Source: JAJFKB01 sp965230515
GTDB lineage: Bacteria > Pseudomonadota > Gammaproteobacteria > Pseudomonadales > IMCC2047
Assembly (NCBI GenBank): GCA_965230515.1
Contig: OZ246007.1
Span: forward strand, 992,001 to 1,056,000
Reading direction: 5' to 3'
DNA: 64,000 nt
Both the position numbers and the translations under genes were made by a program. Shown piece after piece: positions 1 to 8,218 of this stretch. Numbering within the stretch: the first letter of the stretch is position 1; every line of letters starts with the position of its first letter. The notes under the pieces are model-generated. The model ran no database searches and was not told the DNA's origin. It saw only the letters and a list, made by a program, of their open reading frames with translations.

Positions 1-180
1 GTCCAGTTTGCGAATTCGGCGAATCCGGTCAACCGCTGACTTGTCACCCATATGACAGCCAAGCGCATAAGCACAGTCTGTCGGGTAAACCACCACACCA
101 CCTTTATTAATGATCTCTACCGCCTGTTTGATCAGACGATGCTGCGGGTTATCCGGGTGTATGGAAAATAACTGACTCAT
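1..180 (-). CDS. yciO: YciO/Sua5/YrdC-family protein (partial, C-terminus outside window)
   Basis: Only the first 60 codons are present; the gene reads leftward from an ATG at 178-180 and leaves the window. The visible N-terminus has the Sua5/YciO pattern: a helix ending in KGGVVVYPTDCAYALGC, which forms the start of the nucleotide-binding pocket, followed by a basic RIRRIRKLD stretch. Sua5/YrdC proteins make threonylcarbamoyl-AMP for the t6A tRNA modification; YciO is a paralogue whose activity is less well defined. I favour YciO over TsaC/Sua5 because the next gene is rnm (yciV), and yciO and yciV are neighbours in Escherichia coli. No strong ribosome binding site is visible before the ATG. 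The family call is firm and the paralogue call is context-based. Confidence 0.8.
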   Translation of the reverse strand, partial: MSQLFSIHPDNPQHRLIKQAVEIINKGGVVVYPTDCAYALGCHMGDKSAVDRIRRIRKLD

Positions 181-312
181 TAGCGTTCATCTTTATATTA
201 GTGGCTGGCAATCTAACGATTCACATAAGGTCTGGCAAGATATAAATACACCCAAACCGGGTACTTTCTTCTTATAAAACGAATATCGTTGCAAAAAGGC
301 ACCGTTTAATGC

Positions 313-1170
313 CTAAAGTTTATCATCCCAACACTCCCAGACAGGATTGCAGGATACCGGCAGGGGCGCCATTTTACCCAAGTCATGCCACGAAGAAACC
401 GGACCGTGGAAATCGCTGCCGCAAGATGCATATAGTCCGTACTTCCGACAAAGCTGTTGGTGGTATTCGGTCACATTTTCGGCCTGCAACCCTGAAACCA
501 GCTCCAAAGCATCTCCGCCTGCTTCCTTAAAGGCGTCACACATCAGGTCCAGTTTACGACGCGACAATTTATACTTGGCAGGATGTGCCAGCACAGCCAG
601 CCCACCGGCATCCTGTATCCAGGTTACCGCCTCTTCCAATTCCGGCCAATGGGCTTTTACATCGCCCACCTTCCCCGCTCCCAGATACCGTTTGTATGCT
701 GCATTTAAATCCTTTACAACGCCGATTTTCAGCAGATACTGTGCAAAATGCGGTCTGCCAATCTGGCTTTGACCAGCAATAACACTGGCACCCTGATAAC
801 AGTCCGGAATATCAAGCTTAGCCAGACGATTGCCGATTTCGACGGCTCTTTTTTGTCTCGCCCGTGATTGCCGGTTGGTCATTTCCTGCACAGCACTGCT
901 ATCGAGCATGATGTTCAAACCAACCACATGCACTGTCATTTTGTTCCAGCGACAGGACAGTTCTATTCCGGAAATCAGCTTTAGCTTTAGCGTTTTGGCC
1001 AGCGCAATCACCTCTGGTAGCGGTTCCGCACGATCATGATCGGTGATAGCCAGCATATCGAGCCCCACTTCACTCGCATAACGCACCAGTTCCGCTGGGG
1101 CCAACTGCCCGTCAGACAAATTACTATGGCAATGTAGATCAACCTTCATAGCACTATTGAACCACGCCAT
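313..1170 (-). CDS. rnm: PHP-domain 5'-3' exoribonuclease (RNase AM / YciV family)
   Basis: This 285-residue protein has a complete PHP phosphoesterase fold. The metal-binding motifs appear in order: DLHCHSNLSDG near the N-terminus, ITDHDR about 30 residues on, an internal GIELSC, LAHPAKY around residue 190 and CGSDFHG near the end. E. coli RNase AM (YciV) trims 5' ends of 5S and other rRNAs and degrades short oligonucleotides. The reading frame extends upstream to a TTG at 1188, but the ATG at 1168-1170 is preceded by AGGTGA at about 8 nt, so I start there; a further ATG at 1149 lies directly before the PHP motif and is also possible. It follows yciO on the same strand with about 130 bases between them. 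Confidence 0.85.
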   Translation of the reverse strand: MAWFNSAMKVDLHCHSNLSDGQLAPAELVRYASEVGLDMLAITDHDRAEPLPEVIALAKTLKLKLISGIELSCRWNKMTVHVVGLNIMLDSSAVQEMTNRQSRARQKRAVEIGNRLAKLDIPDCYQGASVIAGQSQIGRPHFAQYLLKIGVVKDLNAAYKRYLGAGKVGDVKAHWPELEEAVTWIQDAGGLAVLAHPAKYKLSRRKLDLMCDAFKEAGGDALELVSGLQAENVTEYHQQLCRKYGLYASCGSDFHGPVSSWHDLGKMAPLPVSCNPVWECWDDKL

Positions 1171-1207
1171 ACTTATGTCACCTAGCAAATAATTGCATTT
1201 TTTGGCA

Positions 1208-1237
1208 TTGCGAAAGCGGCCCGTAACCTGCTATATT
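1208..1237 (+). promoter_or_regulatory. Candidate sigma70 promoter of the B12 block
   Basis: A -35-like TTGCGA (1208-1213) and a -10-like TATATT (1232-1237) are separated by 18 bases. Initiation would fall near 1243-1245, just before the first conserved part of the cobalamin riboswitch. The -10 matches consensus at five of six positions. The call is by inspection only. Confidence 0.45.
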
Positions 1238-1245
1238 CGCTATCC

Positions 1246-1440
1246 CTGTCTAAGGTGCTCAACTCGCTATTTGCCAAAATACCAGGTTGAGTTAAACGGG
1301 AAGTTTGGTGCGCACTGGCCTGTGATTGGCTGGCCTACTGTTAAACCAACGCTGCCCCCGCAACGGTGAATCACATATGTGACAAGCCCGGAACCGGCCT
1401 TGAACAGTTCTCGAACGATGTAGCGGAGGGCTTCATCTGT
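1246..1440 (+). promoter_or_regulatory. Cobalamin (adenosylcobalamin) riboswitch
   Basis: The region carries the conserved cobalamin aptamer landmarks in order: AGGTGCTCAA near 1253, AAACGGGAA near 1294, GCTGCCCCCGCAACGGTGA near 1351 and AAGCCCGGAACCGGCCT near 1384. The GCCCCCGCAACGGT block is the B12-box core. It lies in the 5' leader of a TonB receptor followed by cobO, cobQ and a cobC-like gene, which is the expected regulon. Ligand-bound RNA should reduce expression. Exact boundaries are approximate. Confidence 0.92.
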
Positions 1441-1505
1441 AGCTGATCATTCCCCATCGCTTCAGCTCCATACGATTTTCCCTCCCTCGATCGCTTATTT
1501 TTTTG
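1421..1505 (+). terminator. Terminator-like expression platform of the riboswitch
   Basis: Downstream of the aptamer, GCGGAGGG (from 1423) can pair with CCCTCC plus CGC (from about 1480 to 1493), enclosing a nested AGCTGA/TCAGCT hairpin (1441-1466). A run of eight Ts follows at 1498-1505. The layout suits conditional intrinsic termination before the receptor start at 1526. The pairing was judged by eye. Confidence 0.5.
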
Positions 1506-1525
1506 TTTAGCTATTGAGGATAACA

Positions 1526-3394
1526 ATGACTATTAAATACACTGCTGTCGCGGCAGCACTCATCACCGCAAGTACTTCTTTTACCACTATCGCCGCCAAG
1601 AAAATCGATGAAGAGATCATCGTCACTTCCAGCCGCGTTGAAGTCCCGCTTCGCCAGATAGGTACTTCTGTTTCTATTCTTACCGATCAGGAGATCAACC
1701 TGAGAGGTTATAGCTCACTACCAGATCTATTGAGAACCCAGCCCGGTATTGGTGTATCCAACAGCGGTGGCATGGGCAAGCAGACTTCGCTGCGTATTCG
1801 CGGAGAAGAGTCCTACCGGACCCTGATTATGATCGACGGTATAGAAATATCAGACCCAACCGGCACACAGGTCGGGCCACACCTGGAGCACCTGCTGGTA
1901 TCCAACGATATCGAGCGTGTTGAGATCCTGCGTGGTGCACAAGGCTTTATTTATGGTGCCGATGCAGGTGGTGTTGTTAATATCTTTACACGACAGGGAA
2001 AGGGCGACCTGAGTGGTCAACTTGATCTTGAAACCGGCTCACACAACAGTCAAAAATTTACCGGTAGCCTTTCAGCAGGTAACGATCAAGGTGACTTCTT
2101 TATCTCGGCGACTACACTTGAATCCGATGGTTTTAACACTCGCGCTGACGACAGCTTGCTTAAGGACGATGACGGCTACGAGAACACCACGCTACACACC
2201 AAACTTGGCTGGAACGCTACCCAAAAACTACGGCTGCAGCTCGTCGCACGCAATATCGACGGAGAAAGCGAATTTGATGGTTGCGGGTTCCCTACCACAC
2301 ACGACTGCAACAGTGATTTTGAACAAACCACAGCAAAGGTTTCTATTGACTATAGAGGCGATAAAGTCAGCCATTTCTTGGCCTACGCCAACACCGACAT
2401 AGAGCGAGCAAGCTTTGCCGCAGGCTATCAATCTTTTACCACTGAAGGTGATACTGACCGACTGGAGTACACCGGTAGCTATCAACTCACCAGGCAGGTA
2501 AAGGCAGTCTATGGTCTGGACTGGGAAAATGAGGACATTGTCAGCTCCAGCGGTAATGCCATGGAAAGAGATCAGAAAGGCTATTATCTGGAGCTCCAGG
2601 GAGAGTTTAAGGAAAACCTGTTCATCACGGCCGGTGCCCGACACGATGATAATGACGATTTTGGCGAACACAGCAGCGCCAGGGTCTCAGTCGCCTACCT
2701 ACAGGAACTGACGAATGGTTCGACCATCAAATATCGAGCCAGTTATGGAACAGGGTTTCGAGCACCAAGCCTTTCGGAGATCGCCTATAATTTCGGACCT
2801 TACGCCTTTGGGATGGCAGCGAACTTTGCGCTATCTGAGGAAACAAGCAAAGGCTACGACCTGGGTATTGAATATTTCGGCGCCAATGGTCTGCACCTGG
2901 AAGCAGTCTACTTTGACCAGCAGATCGAAGATGAGATCTATTTTGACCTGATCACCTTTTCCGGTTATTTACAGGGTAATGGTGATAGCGAATCACGCGG
3001 AGTGGAACTGATTGCTGAGTTCCCCATTCACCAAAACTGGGAGCTGTTTGCGAATTTCACCTATAACGACACCGAAGATACCGATGGCGTACAGCGATCA
3101 CGCAGGCCCGAAAAGCAGGGTAACCTGGGTGTCAGTTTCACCGCTTTTGATCAAAAATTTAACCTGATTGCCAATTTGCGCATTGCCAGAGACGCTAAAA
3201 ACGAACTGTTTGCGGTTGGCTTTGTTAATCTGGATGATTACGAAGTACTGGACATCAGCGCTTCCTATGCTGTTTCAGATAACCTGGAAGTATTTGGACG
3301 TGCAGAAAATGTTACCGACGAAGACTATCAGGAGATCACCAATTTCAATACGGATGGCTCCAGCGTCTATGCCGGTGTCAGACTCAGATTCTGA
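1526..3394 (+). CDS. btuB: TonB-dependent vitamin B12 receptor (BtuB-like)
   Basis: The 622-residue outer-membrane protein begins with a signal peptide (cleavage probably near residue 24, after the TTIAA stretch). It continues with a TonB-box-like EEIIVTSSR and a plug domain (LPDLLRTQPGIGV, SLRIRGEES, VEILRGAQGFIYGADAGGVVN), and ends in a beta-barrel whose last residues (YAGVRLRF) end in Phe, as expected for BAM insertion. The length equals that of E. coli BtuB (about 614). The start is the ATG at 1526, preceded by GAGGA; an upstream TTG at 1514 lies inside that ribosome binding site. Substrate assignment rests on the cobalamin riboswitch in its leader and the corrinoid genes downstream. It probably forms one transcript with cobO and cobQ. 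Confidence 0.9.
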   Translation: MTIKYTAVAAALITASTSFTTIAAKKIDEEIIVTSSRVEVPLRQIGTSVSILTDQEINLRGYSSLPDLLRTQPGIGVSNSGGMGKQTSLRIRGEESYRTLIMIDGIEISDPTGTQVGPHLEHLLVSNDIERVEILRGAQGFIYGADAGGVVNIFTRQGKGDLSGQLDLETGSHNSQKFTGSLSAGNDQGDFFISATTLESDGFNTRADDSLLKDDDGYENTTLHTKLGWNATQKLRLQLVARNIDGESEFDGCGFPTTHDCNSDFEQTTAKVSIDYRGDKVSHFLAYANTDIERASFAAGYQSFTTEGDTDRLEYTGSYQLTRQVKAVYGLDWENEDIVSSSGNAMERDQKGYYLELQGEFKENLFITAGARHDDNDDFGEHSSARVSVAYLQELTNGSTIKYRASYGTGFRAPSLSEIAYNFGPYAFGMAANFALSEETSKGYDLGIEYFGANGLHLEAVYFDQQIEDEIYFDLITFSGYLQGNGDSESRGVELIAEFPIHQNWELFANFTYNDTEDTDGVQRSRRPEKQGNLGVSFTAFDQKFNLIANLRIARDAKNELFAVGFVNLDDYEVLDISASYAVSDNLEVFGRAENVTDEDYQEITNFNTDGSSVYAGVRLRF

Positions 3395-3422
3395 TGACTA
3401 ACCCGCTTCAAGGAGCAGCGCA

Positions 3423-4028
3423 ATGACCAACACCAAATCGGACAAGCATAAAAGCGCGATGCAAAAACAGAAGGCCAAAGTCGATCAGCATATCGCGCAG
3501 GCCGCAGAGGAGCGCGGCGTGATGATTTTGCTGACCGGTAACGGCAAGGGTAAAAGCAGCTCGGCCTTTGGCATGGTCATGCGCGCTCTGGGATATGGCT
3601 ACCGGGTTGGCGTAGTGCAGTTTATCAAAGGCCAGCAACTTTCCGGTGAAGAAATCTACCTGCGGGATCAATGTCCACAGGTGGATTTCTATCAGATGGG
3701 TACCGGTTTCACCTGGGACACCCAGGATCGCGATGCGGACATCGCGGCCGCCCGTGCAACCTGGGCTAAAGCTGAGCCCATGCTAAAAGACGATCGCTAC
3801 CACCTGGTGATACTGGATGAACTGACCTATATGATCGCGTACAAATACCTGGACGAACAACATATTCTTGAAGTGTTGCGTGATCGTCCAAAAAACCAAA
3901 GCGTGGTAGTCACCGGTCGTGGCGGAGGTAGTGCCATCAGGGAACTGGCTGACACAGTTTCTGAAATCAAGGAGATAAAACACGCTTTCAACAGCGGCAT
4001 AAAGGCGAGAAAGGGGGTCGACTTCTAA
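3423..4028 (+). CDS. cobO: Corrinoid adenosyltransferase (CobO/BtuR family)
   Basis: This 201-residue cytoplasmic enzyme transfers the adenosyl group of ATP to the cobalt of cob(I)yrinic acid diamide or cobalamin. The P-loop LLTGNGKGKSSSAFG lies near residue 37, followed by the family's VVQFIKG and VILDELTYMIAYKYL (Walker B-like) motifs and a VVTGRGG loop near residue 160. The length matches E. coli BtuR (196) and Pseudomonas CobO (about 200). AAGGAG precedes the ATG at a suitable distance. It starts 28 nt after btuB and ends one base before cobQ, so it is very probably co-transcribed under riboswitch control. It would convert imported cobalamin or salvaged corrinoid to the coenzyme form. Confidence 0.95.
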   Translation: MTNTKSDKHKSAMQKQKAKVDQHIAQAAEERGVMILLTGNGKGKSSSAFGMVMRALGYGYRVGVVQFIKGQQLSGEEIYLRDQCPQVDFYQMGTGFTWDTQDRDADIAAARATWAKAEPMLKDDRYHLVILDELTYMIAYKYLDEQHILEVLRDRPKNQSVVVTGRGGGSAIRELADTVSEIKEIKHAFNSGIKARKGVDF

Positions 4029-4029
4029 C

Positions 4030-5526
4030 GTGACCCGACCGGCAATCACTCACTTTTCGTTAATGGTTCAGGGCACCACCTCTGATGCCGGAAAAAGCGT
4101 ATTGGTTGCCGGACTTTGCCGGGTGCTTGCCAGGAAAAATATAGCTGTAGCGCCATTCAAGCCACAAAATATGGCGCTGAACAGCGCTGTAACCGCAGAC
4201 GGTGGCGAGATTGGACGGGCACAGGCGGTGCAGGCCCAGGCCTGCAATATTGAACCCTGTATCGACATGAACCCGATACTGCTGAAGCCGAACAGCGATA
4301 TTGGTGCCCAGGTGATTATTCAGGGTCGGGCACTGACAGAAATGGACGCGGCGGCTTACCACGACTATAAAACGGTCGCGATGAACGCGGTACTGGAGTC
4401 CTACCAGCGGCTAAAGCAGCAATATCAAGCCATTATTGTAGAAGGTGCCGGCAGCCCCGCAGAGATCAATCTGCGCGACAAGGATATTGCCAACATGGGT
4501 TTCGCCGAAGCCGTTGACTGCCCCGTGATACTGGTCGCAGACATTGACCGTGGCGGGGTATTTGCACATCTGGTCGGCACCCTGGAACTTCTCTCCAGGT
4601 CGGAACGCAACCGTGTGATCGGATTTGTCATCAATAAGTTTCGCGGCGATATTGAACTGCTTAATCCCGGCTTAACCTGGCTGGAGCAGCGCACCGCAAA
4701 ACCGGTGATTGGTGTCCTGCCCTATCTTCAGGGTTTTCATCTGGAAGCCGAGGACGCCATCGCCAGCCAGCAGATTCTCGATCCGTCAAAACAACAACTG
4801 AATGTGGTTGTGCCAGTTTTACCAAGAATCAGCAATCATACCGATTTTGATCCACTCCGACTGCACCCTCAGGTCAATTTGATATTTATCGGTCCGGGGC
4901 AGAAAATTCCCGCCGCAGACCTGATTATCCTGCCTGGATCAAAAAGTGTGATTCGGGACCTGGCATGGTTAAGGGAACAGGGTTGGGAACAGGCCATTTA
5001 CAGGCATTTACGTTATGGCGGCAAACTGATGGGGATTTGTGGAGGCTTTCAGATGCTAGGCAATAGGATTGATGACCCAATGCAGATAGAAGGTAATATC
5101 AAAACAGCCAAGGGACTGGAATTGCTGGACATGCAAACCCGTCTGGAGCAGGAGAAGCAGCTGACTAACCGCACAGGCAAGCTGTTGCTCGAGGAAAATA
5201 CTCCCATCAGCGGATACGAGATACACGCGGGAATAAGTACCGGCCCGGCATTGCAGCACTCTGCAATTCGGTTTCCTGATGCAACTGACGGCGCAATATC
5301 CGATGACGGTCAGGTATTCGGAACCTATCTGCACGGGTTATTCGGCCATCACCAGGCCTTCGACGCGCTATTGCGGTGGGCAGGATTATCCGATCCGGAA
5401 ACATCCAGCTATCAGGTGCGCCGGGAGCACGATATTGACCGCCTTGCAGACTCATTAGAGGAAAACCTCGACCTCGACCTGCTGTTTAACCGCGTCGCGC
5501 TGGCACGGAGCGCAACGAAGACTTAA
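4030..5526 (+). CDS. cobQ: Cobyric acid synthase, glutamine-hydrolysing
   Basis: The 498-residue CobQ amidates four carboxylates of adenosylcobyrinic acid a,c-diamide. The N-terminal half is dethiobiotin-synthetase-like (MVQGTTSDAGKSVLVAGL at residues 12-29, then FKPQNMALNS). The C-terminal half is a class I glutamine amidotransferase with the catalytic Cys in GICGGFQMLG near residue 340 and the His in YLHGLFGHH near residue 435. The start is a GTG one base after the cobO stop, consistent with translational coupling. Its stop codon lies inside the left end of an inverted-repeat element (5524-5693). With only cobO, cobQ and a cobC-like gene here, either the remaining late genes lie elsewhere or the cell salvages precursors. 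Confidence 0.95.
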   Translation: MTRPAITHFSLMVQGTTSDAGKSVLVAGLCRVLARKNIAVAPFKPQNMALNSAVTADGGEIGRAQAVQAQACNIEPCIDMNPILLKPNSDIGAQVIIQGRALTEMDAAAYHDYKTVAMNAVLESYQRLKQQYQAIIVEGAGSPAEINLRDKDIANMGFAEAVDCPVILVADIDRGGVFAHLVGTLELLSRSERNRVIGFVINKFRGDIELLNPGLTWLEQRTAKPVIGVLPYLQGFHLEAEDAIASQQILDPSKQQLNVVVPVLPRISNHTDFDPLRLHPQVNLIFIGPGQKIPAADLIILPGSKSVIRDLAWLREQGWEQAIYRHLRYGGKLMGICGGFQMLGNRIDDPMQIEGNIKTAKGLELLDMQTRLEQEKQLTNRTGKLLLEENTPISGYEIHAGISTGPALQHSAIRFPDATDGAISDDGQVFGTYLHGLFGHHQAFDALLRWAGLSDPETSSYQVRREHDIDRLADSLEENLDLDLLFNRVALARSATKT

Positions 5527-5693
5527 GGAACCTCTGAATATTTACTTGATCCCTCTGGCGTACAGAGCGTTTGTAGATCAAGGCGGCTTGGTACAGTCAT
5601 GTCCAGACCTTGCAAACAAAGCCAACGCAGAGCGGCGAATGTTCTGTAAGCTCCGCAGGGCGAGGCAATAAGGAAATATTCAGAGATTCCTTA
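5524..5693. repeat. 170-bp inverted-repeat element (MITE-like), copy 1
   Basis: The ends at 5524-5543 and 5674-5693 are inverted copies of TAAGGAA(C/T)CTCTGAATATTT, matching at 19 of 20 positions. The interior has no reading frame of note. A second element at 17961-18110 shares the GGAACCTCTGAA end and an internal TACT(T/C)GATC...CTGGCGT block just inside the left end. This is the expected look of a small non-autonomous mobile element or a dispersed palindromic repeat. It lies between cobQ and the cobC-like gene and overlaps the cobQ stop codon. Confidence 0.7.
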
Positions 5694-5766
5694 GCACCAA
5701 CCCAAAGATACGGTAGTATAGCCATTTAACAACTGCGACCTACATACACTGCAATTCAGTAGCCTC

Positions 5767-6387
5767 ATGAATCCTTCTGATTTTACGACAATAGACCTGC
5801 TTCGCCACGGTCAGTGTGAAGGGGGAGAGATTTTCCGCGGACATACGGATGTACCGCTTATCGAAAAAGGCTGGCAACAGATGCGTGACAGCCTGGACTA
5901 CATTGGCAGGCCCTGGCCGTGGCAGCAGATTATCAGTTCCCCGCTTCAAAGGTGCGCGGATTTCGCGGACAGACTGTCTCTAGAGACAAATATTCCCTGG
6001 CAGTGCGAGCAATCATTCAAAGAATTGGATTTTGGCGACTGGGATGGCCAGGCTATTGACCATATCTGGAAAACCTGTGAAGAGGCGGCAGAAACTTTTG
6101 CCAAAAATCCGGCTCAGGCACCACCACCGAATGGTGAATCACTCTCGCAATTGCAGGAACGTGTGCTCCAGGGCTGGGACAGCATGGTCAACCGGTTCCA
6201 GGGTGGTCACCTGCTCAGCATTCAGCACGGCGGCACCATACGGGTCATACTTGCCCATATTCTCGAGATGCCCCTCAACTCAGTGGGTCGTTTACACATG
6301 CCCTATGCCGCACTTTGCCGGATTCGCGTTTACCCTAACAACTCAAAAAGCCCCATACTGGTATTTCATAATCCAAATGATCAATAA
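5767..6387 (+). CDS. cobC: Histidine phosphatase family protein, probable alpha-ribazole phosphatase
   Basis: This 206-residue protein has the histidine-phosphatase signature LLRHGQCEGGEIFRGHTDVPL near residue 11 and the second catalytic region LSIQHGGTIRVIL near residue 150. CobC removes the phosphate from alpha-ribazole-5'-phosphate or adenosylcobalamin phosphate at the end of lower-ligand assembly. The GG(E)xxRGxTDxPL pattern is typical of the CobC branch, and position after cobQ supports it. It is separated from cobQ by 240 bases holding the 170-bp repeat, so it may depend on its own promoter. A general phosphoglycerate-mutase-like phosphatase cannot be fully excluded. Confidence 0.8.
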   Translation: MNPSDFTTIDLLRHGQCEGGEIFRGHTDVPLIEKGWQQMRDSLDYIGRPWPWQQIISSPLQRCADFADRLSLETNIPWQCEQSFKELDFGDWDGQAIDHIWKTCEEAAETFAKNPAQAPPPNGESLSQLQERVLQGWDSMVNRFQGGHLLSIQHGGTIRVILAHILEMPLNSVGRLHMPYAALCRIRVYPNNSKSPILVFHNPNDQ

Positions 6388-6532
6388 CAACCCGCCAATT
6401 AAAATCGGTTTTTTTTAATACAACTCAGAAAATCACGGTAAGTTGCTTTATAATACGCGGCTTTCAACCCGCGATGCGATGACGCAGCATGAGGTATTGC
6501 ATCAGCGAATACCCAATTAGAAACAGCGATTT

Positions 6533-7156
6533 ATGAAAAAACTACTGTTCGACTTCTTTCCGATTGCCATTTTTTTCGCCGTCTACAAATACGCAGATCA
6601 GTTGCCTTTTTTAAAAACCGGCGTTCTGGAAAATGCCGAGAATATTATTATCGCCACCGCCGTACTGATTCCTGCAACCCTTTTTCAGGTTGTTTATTCC
6701 TACTGGAAAACCCGCAAAATTGAACGCATGTATCTGATCACATTGGTACTTGTTGTCGCGCTCGGTGGTGCAACAGTGATTCTACAGGACAAGGTCTTTA
6801 TTCAATGGAAACCGACTGTGGTGAACTGGCTGTTCGCTTTGGTTTTTTTGGGCAGCGAATTTATTGGCCAGAAAAACATTCTGGAACGCATGATGGGCGG
6901 GCAGATCGAACTGCCACCCAACATCTGGCGTCGCCTGAACTTTCTTTGGGTCGGTTTTTTTATTTTTGCAGGAGCCATCAATATTTACGTGGCGTTCAGC
7001 GGCCAGTTCACCGAGGAACAGTGGGTCGACTTTAAGCTGTTCGGCATGCTTGGACTAACCCTGGTCTTTGTGATTCTGCAAGGCCTGTACCTGGCACGGC
7101 ATGTTAATGCGGAACAGATAGAACAACTCGAATCAAACAACGAAGCGGAAAAATAA
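6533..7156 (+). CDS. yciB: Inner-membrane septation/YciB family protein
   Basis: The 207-residue protein is almost entirely hydrophobic, with about five membrane segments. It shows the YciB hallmarks: KLLFDFFPIAIFFAVYKYAD at the N-terminus, then ATAVLIPATLFQV and an internal WKPTVVNWLFALVFLGS. The family (called IspA in Shigella) affects cell-envelope integrity and septation, apparently through contacts with divisome and elongasome proteins. Its exact biochemical role is not established. It lies directly upstream of yciI, and the yci set (yciO, yciV, yciB, yciI) is dispersed across the left 7.5 kb here, as in other gammaproteobacteria. Confidence 0.92.
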   Translation: MKKLLFDFFPIAIFFAVYKYADQLPFLKTGVLENAENIIIATAVLIPATLFQVVYSYWKTRKIERMYLITLVLVVALGGATVILQDKVFIQWKPTVVNWLFALVFLGSEFIGQKNILERMMGGQIELPPNIWRRLNFLWVGFFIFAGAINIYVAFSGQFTEEQWVDFKLFGMLGLTLVFVILQGLYLARHVNAEQIEQLESNNEAEK

Positions 7157-7163
7157 TCAAACG

Positions 7164-7469
7164 ATGACTATGTTTTACGCCATACTGAGTGAAGATGTAC
7201 CCGATAGTTTGCCCATGCGCCAATCCGCGCGCCCGGACCATCTGGAACGGCTAGCATTACTGAAACAGCAAGGGCGACTACTGGTTGCCGGACCGCATCC
7301 TGCCATTGACAGCCCCGACCCCGGACAGGCCGGCTTTAGCGGCAGCCTGGTCATTGCTGAATTCAACTCTCTGGAAGAAGCCAGGAACTGGGCTGATGAG
7401 GATCCTTATGTCGGCGCCGGAGTCTATCAGAAGGTAACCGTCAAACCCTTTAAAAAAGTACTGCCTTAA
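7164..7469 (+). CDS. yciI: YciI-family protein
   Basis: This 101-residue soluble protein has a ferredoxin-like fold with the YciI pattern: FYAILSEDVPDSLPMRQSARPDHLERL, LLVAGPHP, then FSGSLVIAEFNSLEEARNWADEDPYVGAGVY. The His-Asp pair (RPDHLERL and WADEDPY) corresponds to the putative active site. Some homologues act as small dehydrochlorinase- or muconolactone-isomerase-like enzymes, but the cellular role of YciI is unproven. It starts 7 nt after yciB and ends 11 nt before the next gene, so the three are probably one operon. An in-frame ATG two codons on is an equally possible start. Confidence 0.92.
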   Translation: MTMFYAILSEDVPDSLPMRQSARPDHLERLALLKQQGRLLVAGPHPAIDSPDPGQAGFSGSLVIAEFNSLEEARNWADEDPYVGAGVYQKVTVKPFKKVLP

Positions 7470-7480
7470 GGAGAACAACA

Positions 7481-8146
7481 GTGAATCGCGGTACCTCAAT
7501 ATTGTTAGCCAGTTTGTTTTTTAGTAGTTTGCTGAATGCGGAAACACGCTATGTAACAGATCAGTTCAAGGCGCCGCTGCGGACCGGCCAAACCAATGCC
7601 TATCGCATTCGCGCTGAAATAAGCAGTGGCACTGCAGTTGAGCTGCTGGACTCCAACAGTGAGACCGGTTATAGCCATATAAAAACCAGACGCGGTACCG
7701 AGGGTTGGATTCTGACACGCTACCTGACCGACCAGCCAGTCGCACGAGACCAACTAAAAGCACTGCAGAAGAAGCTGAGTCAGAGCGAGAGCACACAAAA
7801 AGTACTCAGCGAAGAAAAGAACCTGCTGCTAAAATCCAGCCGGCAGGCAAAAGAAGATAATCAGACACTGACAGAGTTAAACAGCAAGCTGGTGGATGAG
7901 TTATCCTACATCAAACAGATTTCCGGAAACGCGGTGAACATCAATCAGCGCAATCAGGAGTTAATCGAAGAGAATCAGCAGCTACAAAACCAGGTTGAAC
8001 TGTTAAGCGCGGAAAATGACCGGTTAAAAGAGGAAAAACAGCAGGATTTCTTTTTATACGGCGCGGGAACCATTTTGGTGGGCGTCATTCTGGGCTTAGC
8101 CATGCCTGCAATTCGCCCACGCAAAAAGGATCCTGGCTGGGTATAG
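7481..8146 (+). CDS. SH3-domain membrane protein (YgiM/TIGR04211-like)
   Basis: The 221-residue protein has a signal-type N-terminus (residues 1-20, ending LLNAE) and a bacterial SH3 domain over about residues 22-88 (the TRRGTEGWILTRYL end is typical). A long Gln/Glu/Asn-rich coiled coil follows at about 95-185, then one C-terminal membrane segment (FFLYGAGTILVGVILGLAMP) and a short basic tail. This order matches the TIGR04211/YgiM family, in which the SH3 domain faces the periplasm. Function is unknown; a role in envelope organisation is an inference. The GTG start follows TAAGGAGAACAACA, a strong ribosome binding site that includes the yciI stop codon. Confidence 0.8.
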   Translation: MNRGTSILLASLFFSSLLNAETRYVTDQFKAPLRTGQTNAYRIRAEISSGTAVELLDSNSETGYSHIKTRRGTEGWILTRYLTDQPVARDQLKALQKKLSQSESTQKVLSEEKNLLLKSSRQAKEDNQTLTELNSKLVDELSYIKQISGNAVNINQRNQELIEENQQLQNQVELLSAENDRLKEEKQQDFFLYGAGTILVGVILGLAMPAIRPRKKDPGWV

Positions 8147-8218
8147 CATATTGTTACGAGTCCTATTTCTACTTTGAACGACAGAGGAGTTAAAGCTTTC
8201 GGCTTTATCAGTTTAATT

